DNA of 6,790 nucleotides, taken from an uncultured Comamonadaceae bacterium (GTDB lineage: Bacteria; Pseudomonadota; Gammaproteobacteria; Burkholderiales; Burkholderiaceae). Below are positions 1 through 5,135 of the stretch, in pieces. Each line of letters begins with the position of its first letter. Position 1 is the first letter of the stretch. The DNA is taken from assembly GCA_946482115.1 (NCBI GenBank), contig CAMLQP010000163.1, positions 1 to 6,790 of the forward strand, written 5' to 3'. The translations under genes were made by a program, and so were the position numbers. The notes under the pieces were generated by a model. It was not told the origin of the DNA, made no database searches, and saw nothing but the letters and a program-made list of their open reading frames with translations.

Positions 1-398
1 GTGGCGCCGGGCTGGTGGACCTGTACCACGCGCTGCGCCGGCTGGCCCAGCGCGGTGGCAAGGAAGTCAGCTCCGCCGCACAGGTGACCGAGCTGGCGCT
101 GCAGGCCAACGACCCGCTGGCGCTGGAGGCGCTGGAGCTGTTCTGCGGCTTTCTAGGCAGTGTGGCGGGCAACCTCGCGCTCACGCTCGGCGCGCGCGGC
201 GGCGTGTTCATCGGCGGCGGCATGGTGCCGCGCCTGGGCACGTGGTTTGAGCAGTCCCCGTTCCGCGCGCGGTTTGAATCCAAAGGGCGCTTCCAGTCCT
301 ACCTGGCGACCATTCCCTGCTGGGTGATTGACCCCAGCGCCACACCCGCGCTGTTTGGCGCATCGCGTGCGCTGGACATTGCGGGCTCGGATGCATGA
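1..398 (+). CDS. glk: Glucokinase, C-terminal part (5' end outside the window)
   Basis: Glucokinase phosphorylates glucose with ATP in the cytoplasm and feeds glucose 6-phosphate to the Entner-Doudoroff and pentose phosphate routes. The reading frame is open from the window edge (first full codon at 3), so about 131 residues are visible, roughly the last 40% of a normal 320-340 residue enzyme. The visible part begins GAGLVDLYHAL, matching the GPGLVNLYRAL-type segment of E. coli Glk. It then shows GGVFIGGGMVPRLG (the conserved GGIVPR-type loop), FRARFESKGRF (the F-x-x-KGRF motif) and IPCWVIDPSATPALFGAS near the end, where E. coli has IPVYLI...GLLGS. The order and spacing agree with the bacterial Glk family rather than the ROK kinases. 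The stop overlaps the start of the next gene by four bases (ATGA at 395-398), so the two are probably one transcription unit. Confidence 0.93.
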   Translation, partial: GAGLVDLYHALRRLAQRGGKEVSSAAQVTELALQANDPLALEALELFCGFLGSVAGNLALTLGARGGVFIGGGMVPRLGTWFEQSPFRARFESKGRFQSYLATIPCWVIDPSATPALFGASRALDIAGSDA

Positions 399-814
399 GC
401 AGCAACAGCGCACCACCGCCCACGCTGCGGCCCACCGGCGTGCACCATGTGGCCATCATTGCCAGCGACTACGCGCGTTCGCGCCGCTTCTACACCGAGG
501 TGCTGGGCCTGCCGGTGGTGCACGAGCACTACCGCGCCGAGCGACAGTCGTACAAGCTGGACTTGCAACTGCCCGATGGCACACAGGTGGAGCTGTTTTC
601 GTTTCCGAACCCACCTGCACGCCCGTCTTACCCCGAGGCCTGTGGCCTGCGCCACCTGGCCCTGCGCGTGGCCGACATGGCGGCCAGTGTCGCTGCCCTG
701 GCGGCACATGGCGTGGCCGTGGAGCCGGTGCGCACGGACCCGTTCACCGGGGCGCTGTTCACCTTTTTTGCCGACCCGGACGGGTTGCCGATCGAGCTGG
801 TCGGGCCGGCCTGA
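395..814 (+). CDS. gloA2: YaeR-family glyoxalase-like VOC metalloprotein
   Basis: This 139-residue protein is a close relative of E. coli YaeR, a glyoxalase I-like member of the vicinal oxygen chelate (VOC) superfamily with no firmly proven substrate. Shared segments include VHHVAIIASDYARSRRFY (16-33), VELFSFP (65-71), RPSYPEACGLRHLAL (76-90) and FTFFADPDGLPIELV (122-136). The four expected divalent metal ligands of a VOC site are present: His18, Glu66, His87 and Glu134. There is an N-terminal extension of about 10 residues relative to YaeR. No clear Shine-Dalgarno precedes the ATG. The start lies inside the glucokinase stop (ATGA), so translation is probably coupled to glk. Family membership is well supported. 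Activity on methylglyoxal-glutathione or another aldehyde adduct is an inference from the fold and metal site. PGAP-style naming uses gloA2; yaeR is the E. coli name. Confidence 0.9.
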   Translation: MSSNSAPPPTLRPTGVHHVAIIASDYARSRRFYTEVLGLPVVHEHYRAERQSYKLDLQLPDGTQVELFSFPNPPARPSYPEACGLRHLALRVADMAASVAALAAHGVAVEPVRTDPFTGALFTFFADPDGLPIELVGPA

Positions 815-817
815 CAA

Positions 818-845
818 GCGCAGGTTCTCCTTCGTTGCCCTGTGC
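818..845. terminator. Possible hairpin between convergent genes
   Basis: The 31-base gap between the VOC gene stop and the receptor gene stop is almost filled by an inverted repeat. GCGCAGG (818-824) can pair with CCTGTGC (839-845) over seven positions with one G-U wobble in the + strand transcript, with a 14-base loop. On the minus-strand transcript the same position is an A-C mismatch, so it should work better for the glk transcript. No T-run follows on either side, so it is not a canonical intrinsic terminator and may be chance in GC-rich DNA. Confidence 0.28.
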
Positions 846-1850
846 TCAGTCCACGGCGATGCGGCGTTCCTTGATGAGCGCGGACAGGAGCTGCGTTTCC
901 GCCCCGATGGTCTGCTGGAAGGTGGTGGCGTCCTGGACGATGGGTTCGGCCCCCAGGTCGGCAAAGCGGCTTTTCACCTCCGGCAGGGCGACCGCCTTGG
1001 CGATCTCGCTGGCCAGTCGGTTCACAATGTCGCTGGGCGTGCCTGCGGGCGCAAACACGCCAAACCAGTTGCCCAGCTCCACGCCCTTGATGCCCAGCTC
1101 GGTCAGGGTGGGGGCCTCCGGGAAGAAGGCCGAGCGCTTGGTGCCCGTCACGGCCAGCAGCCGTGCGCGGCCTTCGCGGATGTGCTGGAAGCCGGTGGCC
1201 GGGTCGAAGTAGTAGTCCACCTGCCCGGCCAGGATGTCCTGCAGCGCCGGTGCCGCGCCCCGGTAGGGCACATGCACGGCGTCAAATCCCGCCTGCTGCT
1301 TGAAGAGTTCGCCCACCAGGTGCATCTGGGTGCCAGCCCCCCCGGAGGCATAGCTGAGCTTGCCAGGCGTCGCCTTGGCCATGGCCACCAGGTCGTTGGC
1401 GCTTTGCACGGGCAGCCCCTTTTTGGCCACGAGGTAGAGCTGGGCGTAGCCCAGGCTGGCCACGGGGCGCAGGTCGCGCTCGGGGTTCAGTGCAGGCTTG
1501 AACAGGAAGGGGTTGGCTGTCTGCACCGAAATGGGGGCCACCATCAGCGTGTGGCCATCGGGTGCGGCCTTGCTGGTTTCCATCACGCCCAGGTTGCCGC
1601 TGGCCCCCGGCTTGTTGTCCACCACGACGGGCTGGCCGAGCGACTTGCTCAGTGCCGCGCCTGCGACGCGGGCCATCACGTCAGTGGTACCGCCAGCCGG
1701 AAAGCCCACGACCAGCCGGATGGGCTTGCTCGGCCACGCTGGGGGCTGGGCCAGGCTGGCGCCCGCGGTGGCGGCCAGGCAGGCTGCGGCGCTGGCGCGC
1801 AGCAGCAGGTTGCGACGGGTGATGAAGGTGCGAAGGGATGGGATATGCAT
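846..1850 (-). CDS. Periplasmic solute receptor of the TctC/Bug family (tripartite tricarboxylate transporter type)
   Basis: This 334-residue protein matches the usual length and layout of Bug receptors, which bind carboxylates and other small organic acids in the periplasm and may hand them to TctAB-type permeases. The N-terminus is a signal peptide: basic residues with TRRNLLL (11-17, Tat-like twin arginine), a hydrophobic stretch to about 33, and likely cleavage after ASLA (31-34). Mature-domain hallmarks follow: WPSKPIRLVVGFPAGGTTD (39-57, first ligand loop), SGGAGTQMHLVGELF (169-183), VPYRGAAPALQDILAGQVD (194-212), FDP (215-217) and NWFGVFAPAGTP (261-272). The chosen ATG has GGAGA six bases upstream and places the signal peptide at the terminus; the open frame continues further upstream to about 2081 but encodes no signal there. 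It is the last gene of the minus-strand operon, 65 bases after the NIPSNAP gene. No TctA or TctB permease gene lies in the window. The ligand cannot be read from sequence. Confidence 0.93.
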   Translation of the reverse strand: MHIPSLRTFITRRNLLLRASAAACLAATAGASLAQPPAWPSKPIRLVVGFPAGGTTDVMARVAGAALSKSLGQPVVVDNKPGASGNLGVMETSKAAPDGHTLMVAPISVQTANPFLFKPALNPERDLRPVASLGYAQLYLVAKKGLPVQSANDLVAMAKATPGKLSYASGGAGTQMHLVGELFKQQAGFDAVHVPYRGAAPALQDILAGQVDYYFDPATGFQHIREGRARLLAVTGTKRSAFFPEAPTLTELGIKGVELGNWFGVFAPAGTPSDIVNRLASEIAKAVALPEVKSRFADLGAEPIVQDATTFQQTIGAETQLLSALIKERRIAVD

Positions 1851-1856
1851 GGTTTG

Positions 1857-1861
1857 TCTCC
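1857..1861 (-). promoter_or_regulatory. Ribosome binding site of the Bug receptor gene
   Basis: GGAGA on the minus strand lies six bases before the ATG at 1850. It sits in CAACGGAGAC, a shorter version of the CAACAAGGAGAC leader found before the first two genes of the operon. It selects this start over upstream in-frame codons. Confidence 0.75.
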
Positions 1862-1915
1862 GTTGATGTTGTCTGTGGTGGCTGGTGGGCGCAATGGGGC
1901 AGGGCGGGTGTTGCT

Positions 1916-2266
1916 TCAGGGCTGGTGCGTCCTCCAGCCCGGCATGGGCGTTGCGCGGACAAGGCGCGTTTCCTGCGCCACGATCAGGTGCTCGGACGCT
2001 GCCAGGTAGGCGGGAAACGCTGGGTGGCTGTCGCGGGCCTGGCAGCGGCGCTCGTAGTCGGCCAGGTCTTCGTAGGCCCACAGGTGCACGAACTGGTTCA
2101 AGGGGCCGACCTGGCTGACGTAAAACCCCACGGGGTGTGCCAGCGTGTCCATCAGCACGGGCATGGCCATGCGGTTGAACACCTCTAGGAACTCGCCCAT
2201 CTTGCGCAGGCGGATGGTGTAGATGCGGTGGTCCACCAGGGGCTTGGCCAAGGGCTCATGCGGCAT
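1916..2266 (-). CDS. NIPSNAP-family protein
   Basis: This 116-residue protein has a single NIPSNAP domain, a dimeric alpha/beta-barrel ferredoxin-like fold. Bacterial members are small cytoplasmic proteins of unsettled function, often encoded beside catabolic oxidoreductases. Visible family features are the opening strand-helix DHRIYTIRLRKMGEFLEVF (12-30), the GFYVSQVGPLNQFVHLWAY stretch (47-65), matching the family's G-x-LNQ-x-x-HLW-Y core, and the following YERRCQARDSHPAFPAYL (71-88), where relatives have R-x-x-R...DP-W. No signal peptide or membrane segment is present. The start at 2266 is supported by AAGGAGA six bases upstream and by the conserved domain beginning about 10 residues later; an open extension to 2347 is low-complexity Arg/Ala and lies inside the upstream gene. 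The first 11 bases overlap the end of the flavoprotein gene, implying coupled translation and probably a shared pathway. The specific reaction, if any, is unknown. Confidence 0.88.
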   Translation of the reverse strand: MPHEPLAKPLVDHRIYTIRLRKMGEFLEVFNRMAMPVLMDTLAHPVGFYVSQVGPLNQFVHLWAYEDLADYERRCQARDSHPAFPAYLAASEHLIVAQETRLVRATPMPGWRTHQP

Positions 2267-4019
2267 GGCAGGTCTCCTTGCGGGTGGGCGCTGTGCGCTC
2301 GCCTGGCGGCCATGCCCCCGCCACGTGGCGGCCGGTGATCCAGCCAAAGGTCATGGCCGGCCCCAGCGTGATGCCGGCACCAGGGTAGTTGCCGCCCATG
2401 ATGCTGGTGCGGTCGTTGCCCACAGCGTACAGCCCGGGTACGGCCTGCCCGTCGGCACGCAGCACCTGGCCTTCGGTGGTGGTGCGCAGGCCCTCGAAGG
2501 TGCCCAGGTCGCCCATGACGACCTTGACGGCGTAGTAAGGGCCGGCACCAATAGGGGCCACGCAGGGGTTGGGCTGCTGGTCGGGGTCGGCCAGGTAGCG
2601 GTTGAAGGCCGTGGTGCCGCGCCCGAACTGGCGGTCCTCGCCGGTGCGCGCGCCAGCGTTGTACTCGCGCACGGTGGCTTCCAGCCCCTCTGGGTCGATG
2701 CCAGCGGCCTGGGCCAGGTCGGCCAGCGTGCGGCCCTTGAAGAGATAGCCCTTGCGAATCAGGCCGCCCACGGGCATGGGCGCGGGCTTGGCATAGCCCA
2801 GGCCGTATTTGGACAGCGTGGCCTGGTCGCACAGCAGCCACATGGCGGTCTCGCGCTGGTCGCGGCAGGCCTCGATCATGGCTGCGCCCACGTCGTGGTA
2901 CGAGTGGGACTCGTTGGTGAAACGCCGCCCGTTGCGCAGCACCCCGATGATGCCGGGCTTGTAGCGGTCCAGCAGGTGCGGAAACACCCCCGTGCGGCCT
3001 TGGCTCAGGGGCACGCGCGACACCGGCATCCAGGCGGCTGCGCCCACGCCGTCAAAGCGCTCATCCACTTGCCCACCGACCTGCGCACCCAGGCGCAGGC
3101 CATCGCCGGTGTTCTCTGCGGGCACGGGCGAGAGGTGCTCGCCACCGCTCGCCAGGTGCGGGTAGCGCTGGGTGATGCGGGCCACATCGTGGGGGTAGCC
3201 GCCGCAGGCCAGCACCACGCCCTGGCGGGCGTTGATGCGCAGCTGGCCCCGGGGCGTCTGAACGCGTGCACCGGTCACGCGGTCGCCCGCCTGCAGCAAC
3301 TCGCGTGCTTCGGCCTCGGTGTGGATCGGAATGCCCAGGTCGAAGCAGGTCTTGGCCAGGCGCGCGGCCAGTGCATTGCCACTGGTCACTTGCACGCCCC
3401 GGCGGTAGCGCAGCAGGTCCAGCAGGTGGCCCCCCAGGCGCCGTGCCACATAGGCAGCCGACACCACCGATTTGGTGGCGCGGAAGAAATGCTTGAGGTC
3501 GGCGTTCGACGAGTTGAACATCATGCCTACGAAGGTGATCGTGGACAGAGGCGGGCGCAGCCGTGCCAGCTCGGGCCCCAGCTGGCTCGCGTCATAGGGC
3601 GCGGCCAGGATGGAGCGGCCGATGGCGGCGCCCCCTGGTGCGTCGGGGTGGTAATCGGGGTAGAGCGTGGGCACGAAGCGCACGGCGGTCTCGCGCTCGA
3701 ACCAGGCCACCATCTCGGGCGCATGGTCCAGGAAGGCGTCGACCGCGTCGGCTTGGTAGAACGGCCCCGTCTGGTCCTTCATGTAGGTGCGCATGGCCTC
3801 GCGGGTGTCCGGGGCGGCGCATTGCGTGTTCCCGGGTATCCAGAGCACGCCGCCGGAGAAGGCGGTGGTGCCCCCGAAGCAGGTTGCCTTTTCGAGCACG
3901 ATGACATCCAGTCCGTGTTTCCTGGCCGCGATGGCGGTGGACAGGCCGCCGGCGCCGGAGCCCACGACCAGCAGGTCGCATGTCAGTTCCTGGCTGGAGG
4001 AAGGGTTGGCAGGGTTCAT
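2256..4019 (-). CDS. FAD-dependent dehydrogenase, 3-ketosteroid delta-1-dehydrogenase-like (fumarate reductase flavoprotein superfamily)
   Basis: This 587-residue cytoplasmic flavoprotein has no signal peptide. The N-terminal FAD-binding fold reads DLLVVGSGAGGLSTAIAARK (15-34, GxGxxG dinucleotide motif), the strand-2 acid in VIVLEKA (39-45) and FGGTTAFSGGVLWIPGN (48-64). Mid-protein segments PDYHPDAPGG (121-130), VVLACGGYPHD (268-278) and NGRRFTNES (363-371) are typical of the KstD-like group. The C-terminal part contains FGRGTTAFNRYLADP (465-479), PYYAVKVVMGDLGTFEGL (494-511) and GLYAVGNDRTSIMGGNYPGAG (start 529), then ITLGPAMTFG. Tyr545 and Gly549 keep the Y-x3-G spacing of the KstD proton-transfer pair (Tyr487/Gly491 in Rhodococcus KstD1), and Tyr374 may match Tyr318; these assignments are by eye. 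The family removes hydrogens from C-C bonds next to a ring ketone. Length fits the longer KstDs (about 560-575). The true substrate need not be a steroid, since no other steroid genes are present. It lies 124 bases after the SDR gene. Confidence 0.9.
   Translation of the reverse strand: MNPANPSSSQELTCDLLVVGSGAGGLSTAIAARKHGLDVIVLEKATCFGGTTAFSGGVLWIPGNTQCAAPDTREAMRTYMKDQTGPFYQADAVDAFLDHAPEMVAWFERETAVRFVPTLYPDYHPDAPGGAAIGRSILAAPYDASQLGPELARLRPPLSTITFVGMMFNSSNADLKHFFRATKSVVSAAYVARRLGGHLLDLLRYRRGVQVTSGNALAARLAKTCFDLGIPIHTEAEARELLQAGDRVTGARVQTPRGQLRINARQGVVLACGGYPHDVARITQRYPHLASGGEHLSPVPAENTGDGLRLGAQVGGQVDERFDGVGAAAWMPVSRVPLSQGRTGVFPHLLDRYKPGIIGVLRNGRRFTNESHSYHDVGAAMIEACRDQRETAMWLLCDQATLSKYGLGYAKPAPMPVGGLIRKGYLFKGRTLADLAQAAGIDPEGLEATVREYNAGARTGEDRQFGRGTTAFNRYLADPDQQPNPCVAPIGAGPYYAVKVVMGDLGTFEGLRTTTEGQVLRADGQAVPGLYAVGNDRTSIMGGNYPGAGITLGPAMTFGWITGRHVAGAWPPGERTAPTRKETCHAA
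2273..2279 (-). promoter_or_regulatory. Ribosome binding site of the NIPSNAP gene, inside the flavoprotein gene
   Basis: AAGGAGA on the minus strand, six bases before the ATG at 2266, lies within the last codons of the upstream FAD gene. It fixes the start of the small gene and supports coupled translation over the 11-base overlap (2256-2266). Confidence 0.8.
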
Positions 4020-4143
4020 GTTGCAGTCTCCTTGTTGAGGGGCGTATGTGCAGGGGGCGCCGGGCATTGCCCATGCGGCGGCCTGCACCGGTGGCGCTTG
4101 GTGCGTGGGTTCTGGTGAGGGGCGCCGTGCGGGGCGGTGCGCG
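4020..4143 (-). other. Intergenic gap between the SDR and FAD genes
   Basis: This 124-base, very GC-rich spacer is the longest inside the operon. Apart from the ribosome binding site near its end it holds only small inverted repeats: GCACC (4085-4089) with GGTGC (4100-4104), and GGGC-ATT-GCCC around 4062-4072. I see no convincing promoter, terminator or small gene. An internal promoter or an RNA processing site is possible but unsupported. Confidence 0.5.
4027..4033 (-). promoter_or_regulatory. Ribosome binding site of the FAD-dehydrogenase gene
   Basis: AAGGAGA on the minus strand lies seven bases before the ATG at 4019. It decides the start, because the frame stays open to about 4088 but that extension has no comparable site. 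The surrounding 12 bases (4026-4037) are identical to those before the SDR gene. Confidence 0.82.
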
Positions 4144-5010
4144 TCAGGTGGCTGGGGCCGGTGTGCGGTTGAAGCCCGGGCGCGGCACCATGTCCATCAA
4201 CATGCAGCCCAGGCCGCCATCGACCAGCAGCTCTGCGCCGTTCATGTAGGCCGATCGGTCGCTGGCGAGGAACAGCGCGGGTTCGGCAATATCCCGGGGC
4301 TCGCCGACGCGGCGGCTGGCCGTGGCTGCTGCGCGCCGCGCCTCGAAACCTGGCTCCTCATAGAAGCGGGCAGACAGCGCGGTGCGGATCATCCCGGGGC
4401 AGATGGCGTTGCTGCGCACGCCCCGGGGGCCCCACTCGGCTGCCAACTGGCGCGACAGCAGAAGCACCCCCGCCTTGCTGGCGCTGTAGGCGCCGCTGGC
4501 GGTCTGTGGGTGCAGGGCCGATACCGATGCCACATGCACCAGCGAACCCCAGCCCGCATGCAGCATGTCCTGCCCAAAGGCCCGCGAGCACAGCAGGTAA
4601 CCCGTGAGGTTGACGGCCAGCACGGCATTCCAGTCGGCCAGCGATACGCTGTCGAGGCTGCCCGGACGAAGCAGGCCCGCGTTGTTGATCAGCACGGCGG
4701 CGGGCCCCAGGTTTTCGCGCACTTGTGCGGCTGCGGCGGACACGGCACTTTCGTCGGTGATGTCGCAGGCCACGGCGAGTGCATGGCCTCCCTGTGTGCC
4801 CAGTCGCGTGGCCATCTGCCGGGCCGCATCGCCGTCGCGGTCCACCAGGGCTACCCGCGCTCCCACCGCTGCCAATGACTCTGCAATAGCCGCTCCGATG
4901 CCGCTGGCCGCGCCGGTGACCACGCAGACGTGCCCCTTCAGGCCCAGCCAGTCAGCGCCTTGCGCAGGAGAAAAGTCATCGGGGGCGATGCGGTTGTCGC
5001 TGTGGTTCAT
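4144..5010 (-). CDS. Short-chain dehydrogenase/reductase (SDR), classical type
   Basis: This 288-residue enzyme is a classical NAD(P)-dependent SDR, expected to interconvert a secondary alcohol and a ketone in the cytoplasm. The Rossmann motif is TGAASGIG (32-39). Asp57 ends the second strand (VALVDRD), which usually favours NAD(H). CDI (82-84) and NNAG (109-112) follow. The full catalytic set is visible: Asn134 (AVNLTG), Ser162 (VASVSAL), Tyr175 and Lys179 (YSASK), with the standard 13-residue Ser-Tyr spacing. PGMIRT-type sequence after the active site and LVDGG near the end are typical. The N-terminus has about 24 residues before the fold, a little longer than usual. The ATG at 5010 has AAGGAGA nine bases upstream; an in-frame ATG at 5046 is an alternative. 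It is the first gene of the operon, divergent from the AraC regulator. The substrate is not identifiable; a hydroxy-alicyclic compound would suit the downstream dehydrogenase. Confidence 0.92.
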   Translation of the reverse strand: MNHSDNRIAPDDFSPAQGADWLGLKGHVCVVTGAASGIGAAIAESLAAVGARVALVDRDGDAARQMATRLGTQGGHALAVACDITDESAVSAAAAQVRENLGPAAVLINNAGLLRPGSLDSVSLADWNAVLAVNLTGYLLCSRAFGQDMLHAGWGSLVHVASVSALHPQTASGAYSASKAGVLLLSRQLAAEWGPRGVRSNAICPGMIRTALSARFYEEPGFEARRAAATASRRVGEPRDIAEPALFLASDRSAYMNGAELLVDGGLGCMLMDMVPRPGFNRTPAPAT

Positions 5011-5019
5011 GGGCTGCTG

Positions 5020-5026
5020 TCTCCTT
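5020..5026 (-). promoter_or_regulatory. Ribosome binding site of the SDR gene
   Basis: AAGGAGA on the minus strand lies nine bases before the ATG at 5010, within the CAACAAGGAGAC leader (5019-5030). It supports this start. A second strong site, AGGAGG (5058-5063), lies 11 bases before an in-frame ATG at 5046, so a 300-residue form cannot be excluded. Confidence 0.7.
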
Positions 5027-5072
5027 GTTGTGATGGGGTGGAGCATCCCGCAACATGCCTCCTTCCTCAATC

Positions 5073-5105
5073 GACAAACCGGGCCATGAGCAGGACAATT
5101 CGTGC
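5073..5105. promoter_or_regulatory. Candidate AraC-family operator: 12-base direct repeat, 21-base period
   Basis: GACAAACCGGGC (5073-5084) and GACAATTCGTGC (5094-5105) agree at 9 of 12 positions, consensus GACAAnnCGnGC, and start exactly 21 bases apart (two DNA turns). AraC/XylS proteins typically bind two direct half-sites at this spacing. The repeat overlaps the predicted regulator promoter, so binding could repress araC and activate the SDR operon. Part of the similarity is shared with the -35/-10 call, so the two readings are not independent. Confidence 0.4.
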
Positions 5106-5135
5106 ATCGATGGCAATAAAGGATGGGTAGAAACC

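Larger units (their letters stand above)
5011..5135. promoter_or_regulatory. Divergent promoter region between the SDR operon and the AraC regulator
   Basis: This 125-base region must hold the start sites of both divergent units. For the regulator, TCGACA (5071-5076, five of six -35 matches) and GACAAT (5094-5099, four of six -10 matches) are separated by 17 bases, giving a leader of about 30 bases. On the minus strand I see no good -10/-35 pair, as is common for promoters that depend on an AraC-type activator. An 8-base palindrome CATCGATG starts near 5105, and GCAT/ATGC form a short inverted repeat at 5043-5058. Confidence 0.5.

Noticed and set aside
447..2009. Long + strand open frame of about 520 codons across the VOC and receptor genes
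   Set aside because: It overlaps the VOC gene in another frame and runs antisense to the receptor and the end of NIPSNAP. Its translation is Arg/Trp/His-rich with no family motif, as expected for shadow frames in GC-rich DNA.
846..2081. A 411-residue version of the receptor starting at 2081
   Set aside because: The extra 77 residues are Pro/Arg-rich, overlap NIPSNAP, and would bury the signal peptide. The ATG at 1850 has a good ribosome binding site.
2256..4019. Naming the flavoprotein kstD or a fumarate reductase outright
   Set aside because: Motifs favour the KstD-like group over fumarate reductase, but no steroid genes are nearby and the substrate pocket cannot be read from sequence, so only the family is called.
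2223..4118. Long + strand open frame of about 631 codons opposite the FAD-dehydrogenase gene
   Set aside because: It is fully antisense to a gene with clear domain motifs. The translation is Gly/Ala/His-rich with no recognisable domain; GC-rich third positions explain the lack of stops.
5055..5135. Upstream ATG at 5055 extending the AraC-type regulator by 27 residues
   Set aside because: The extension crosses the predicted promoter and operator repeat and resembles no part of the family. The ATG at 5136 sits just before the conserved N-terminal segment.
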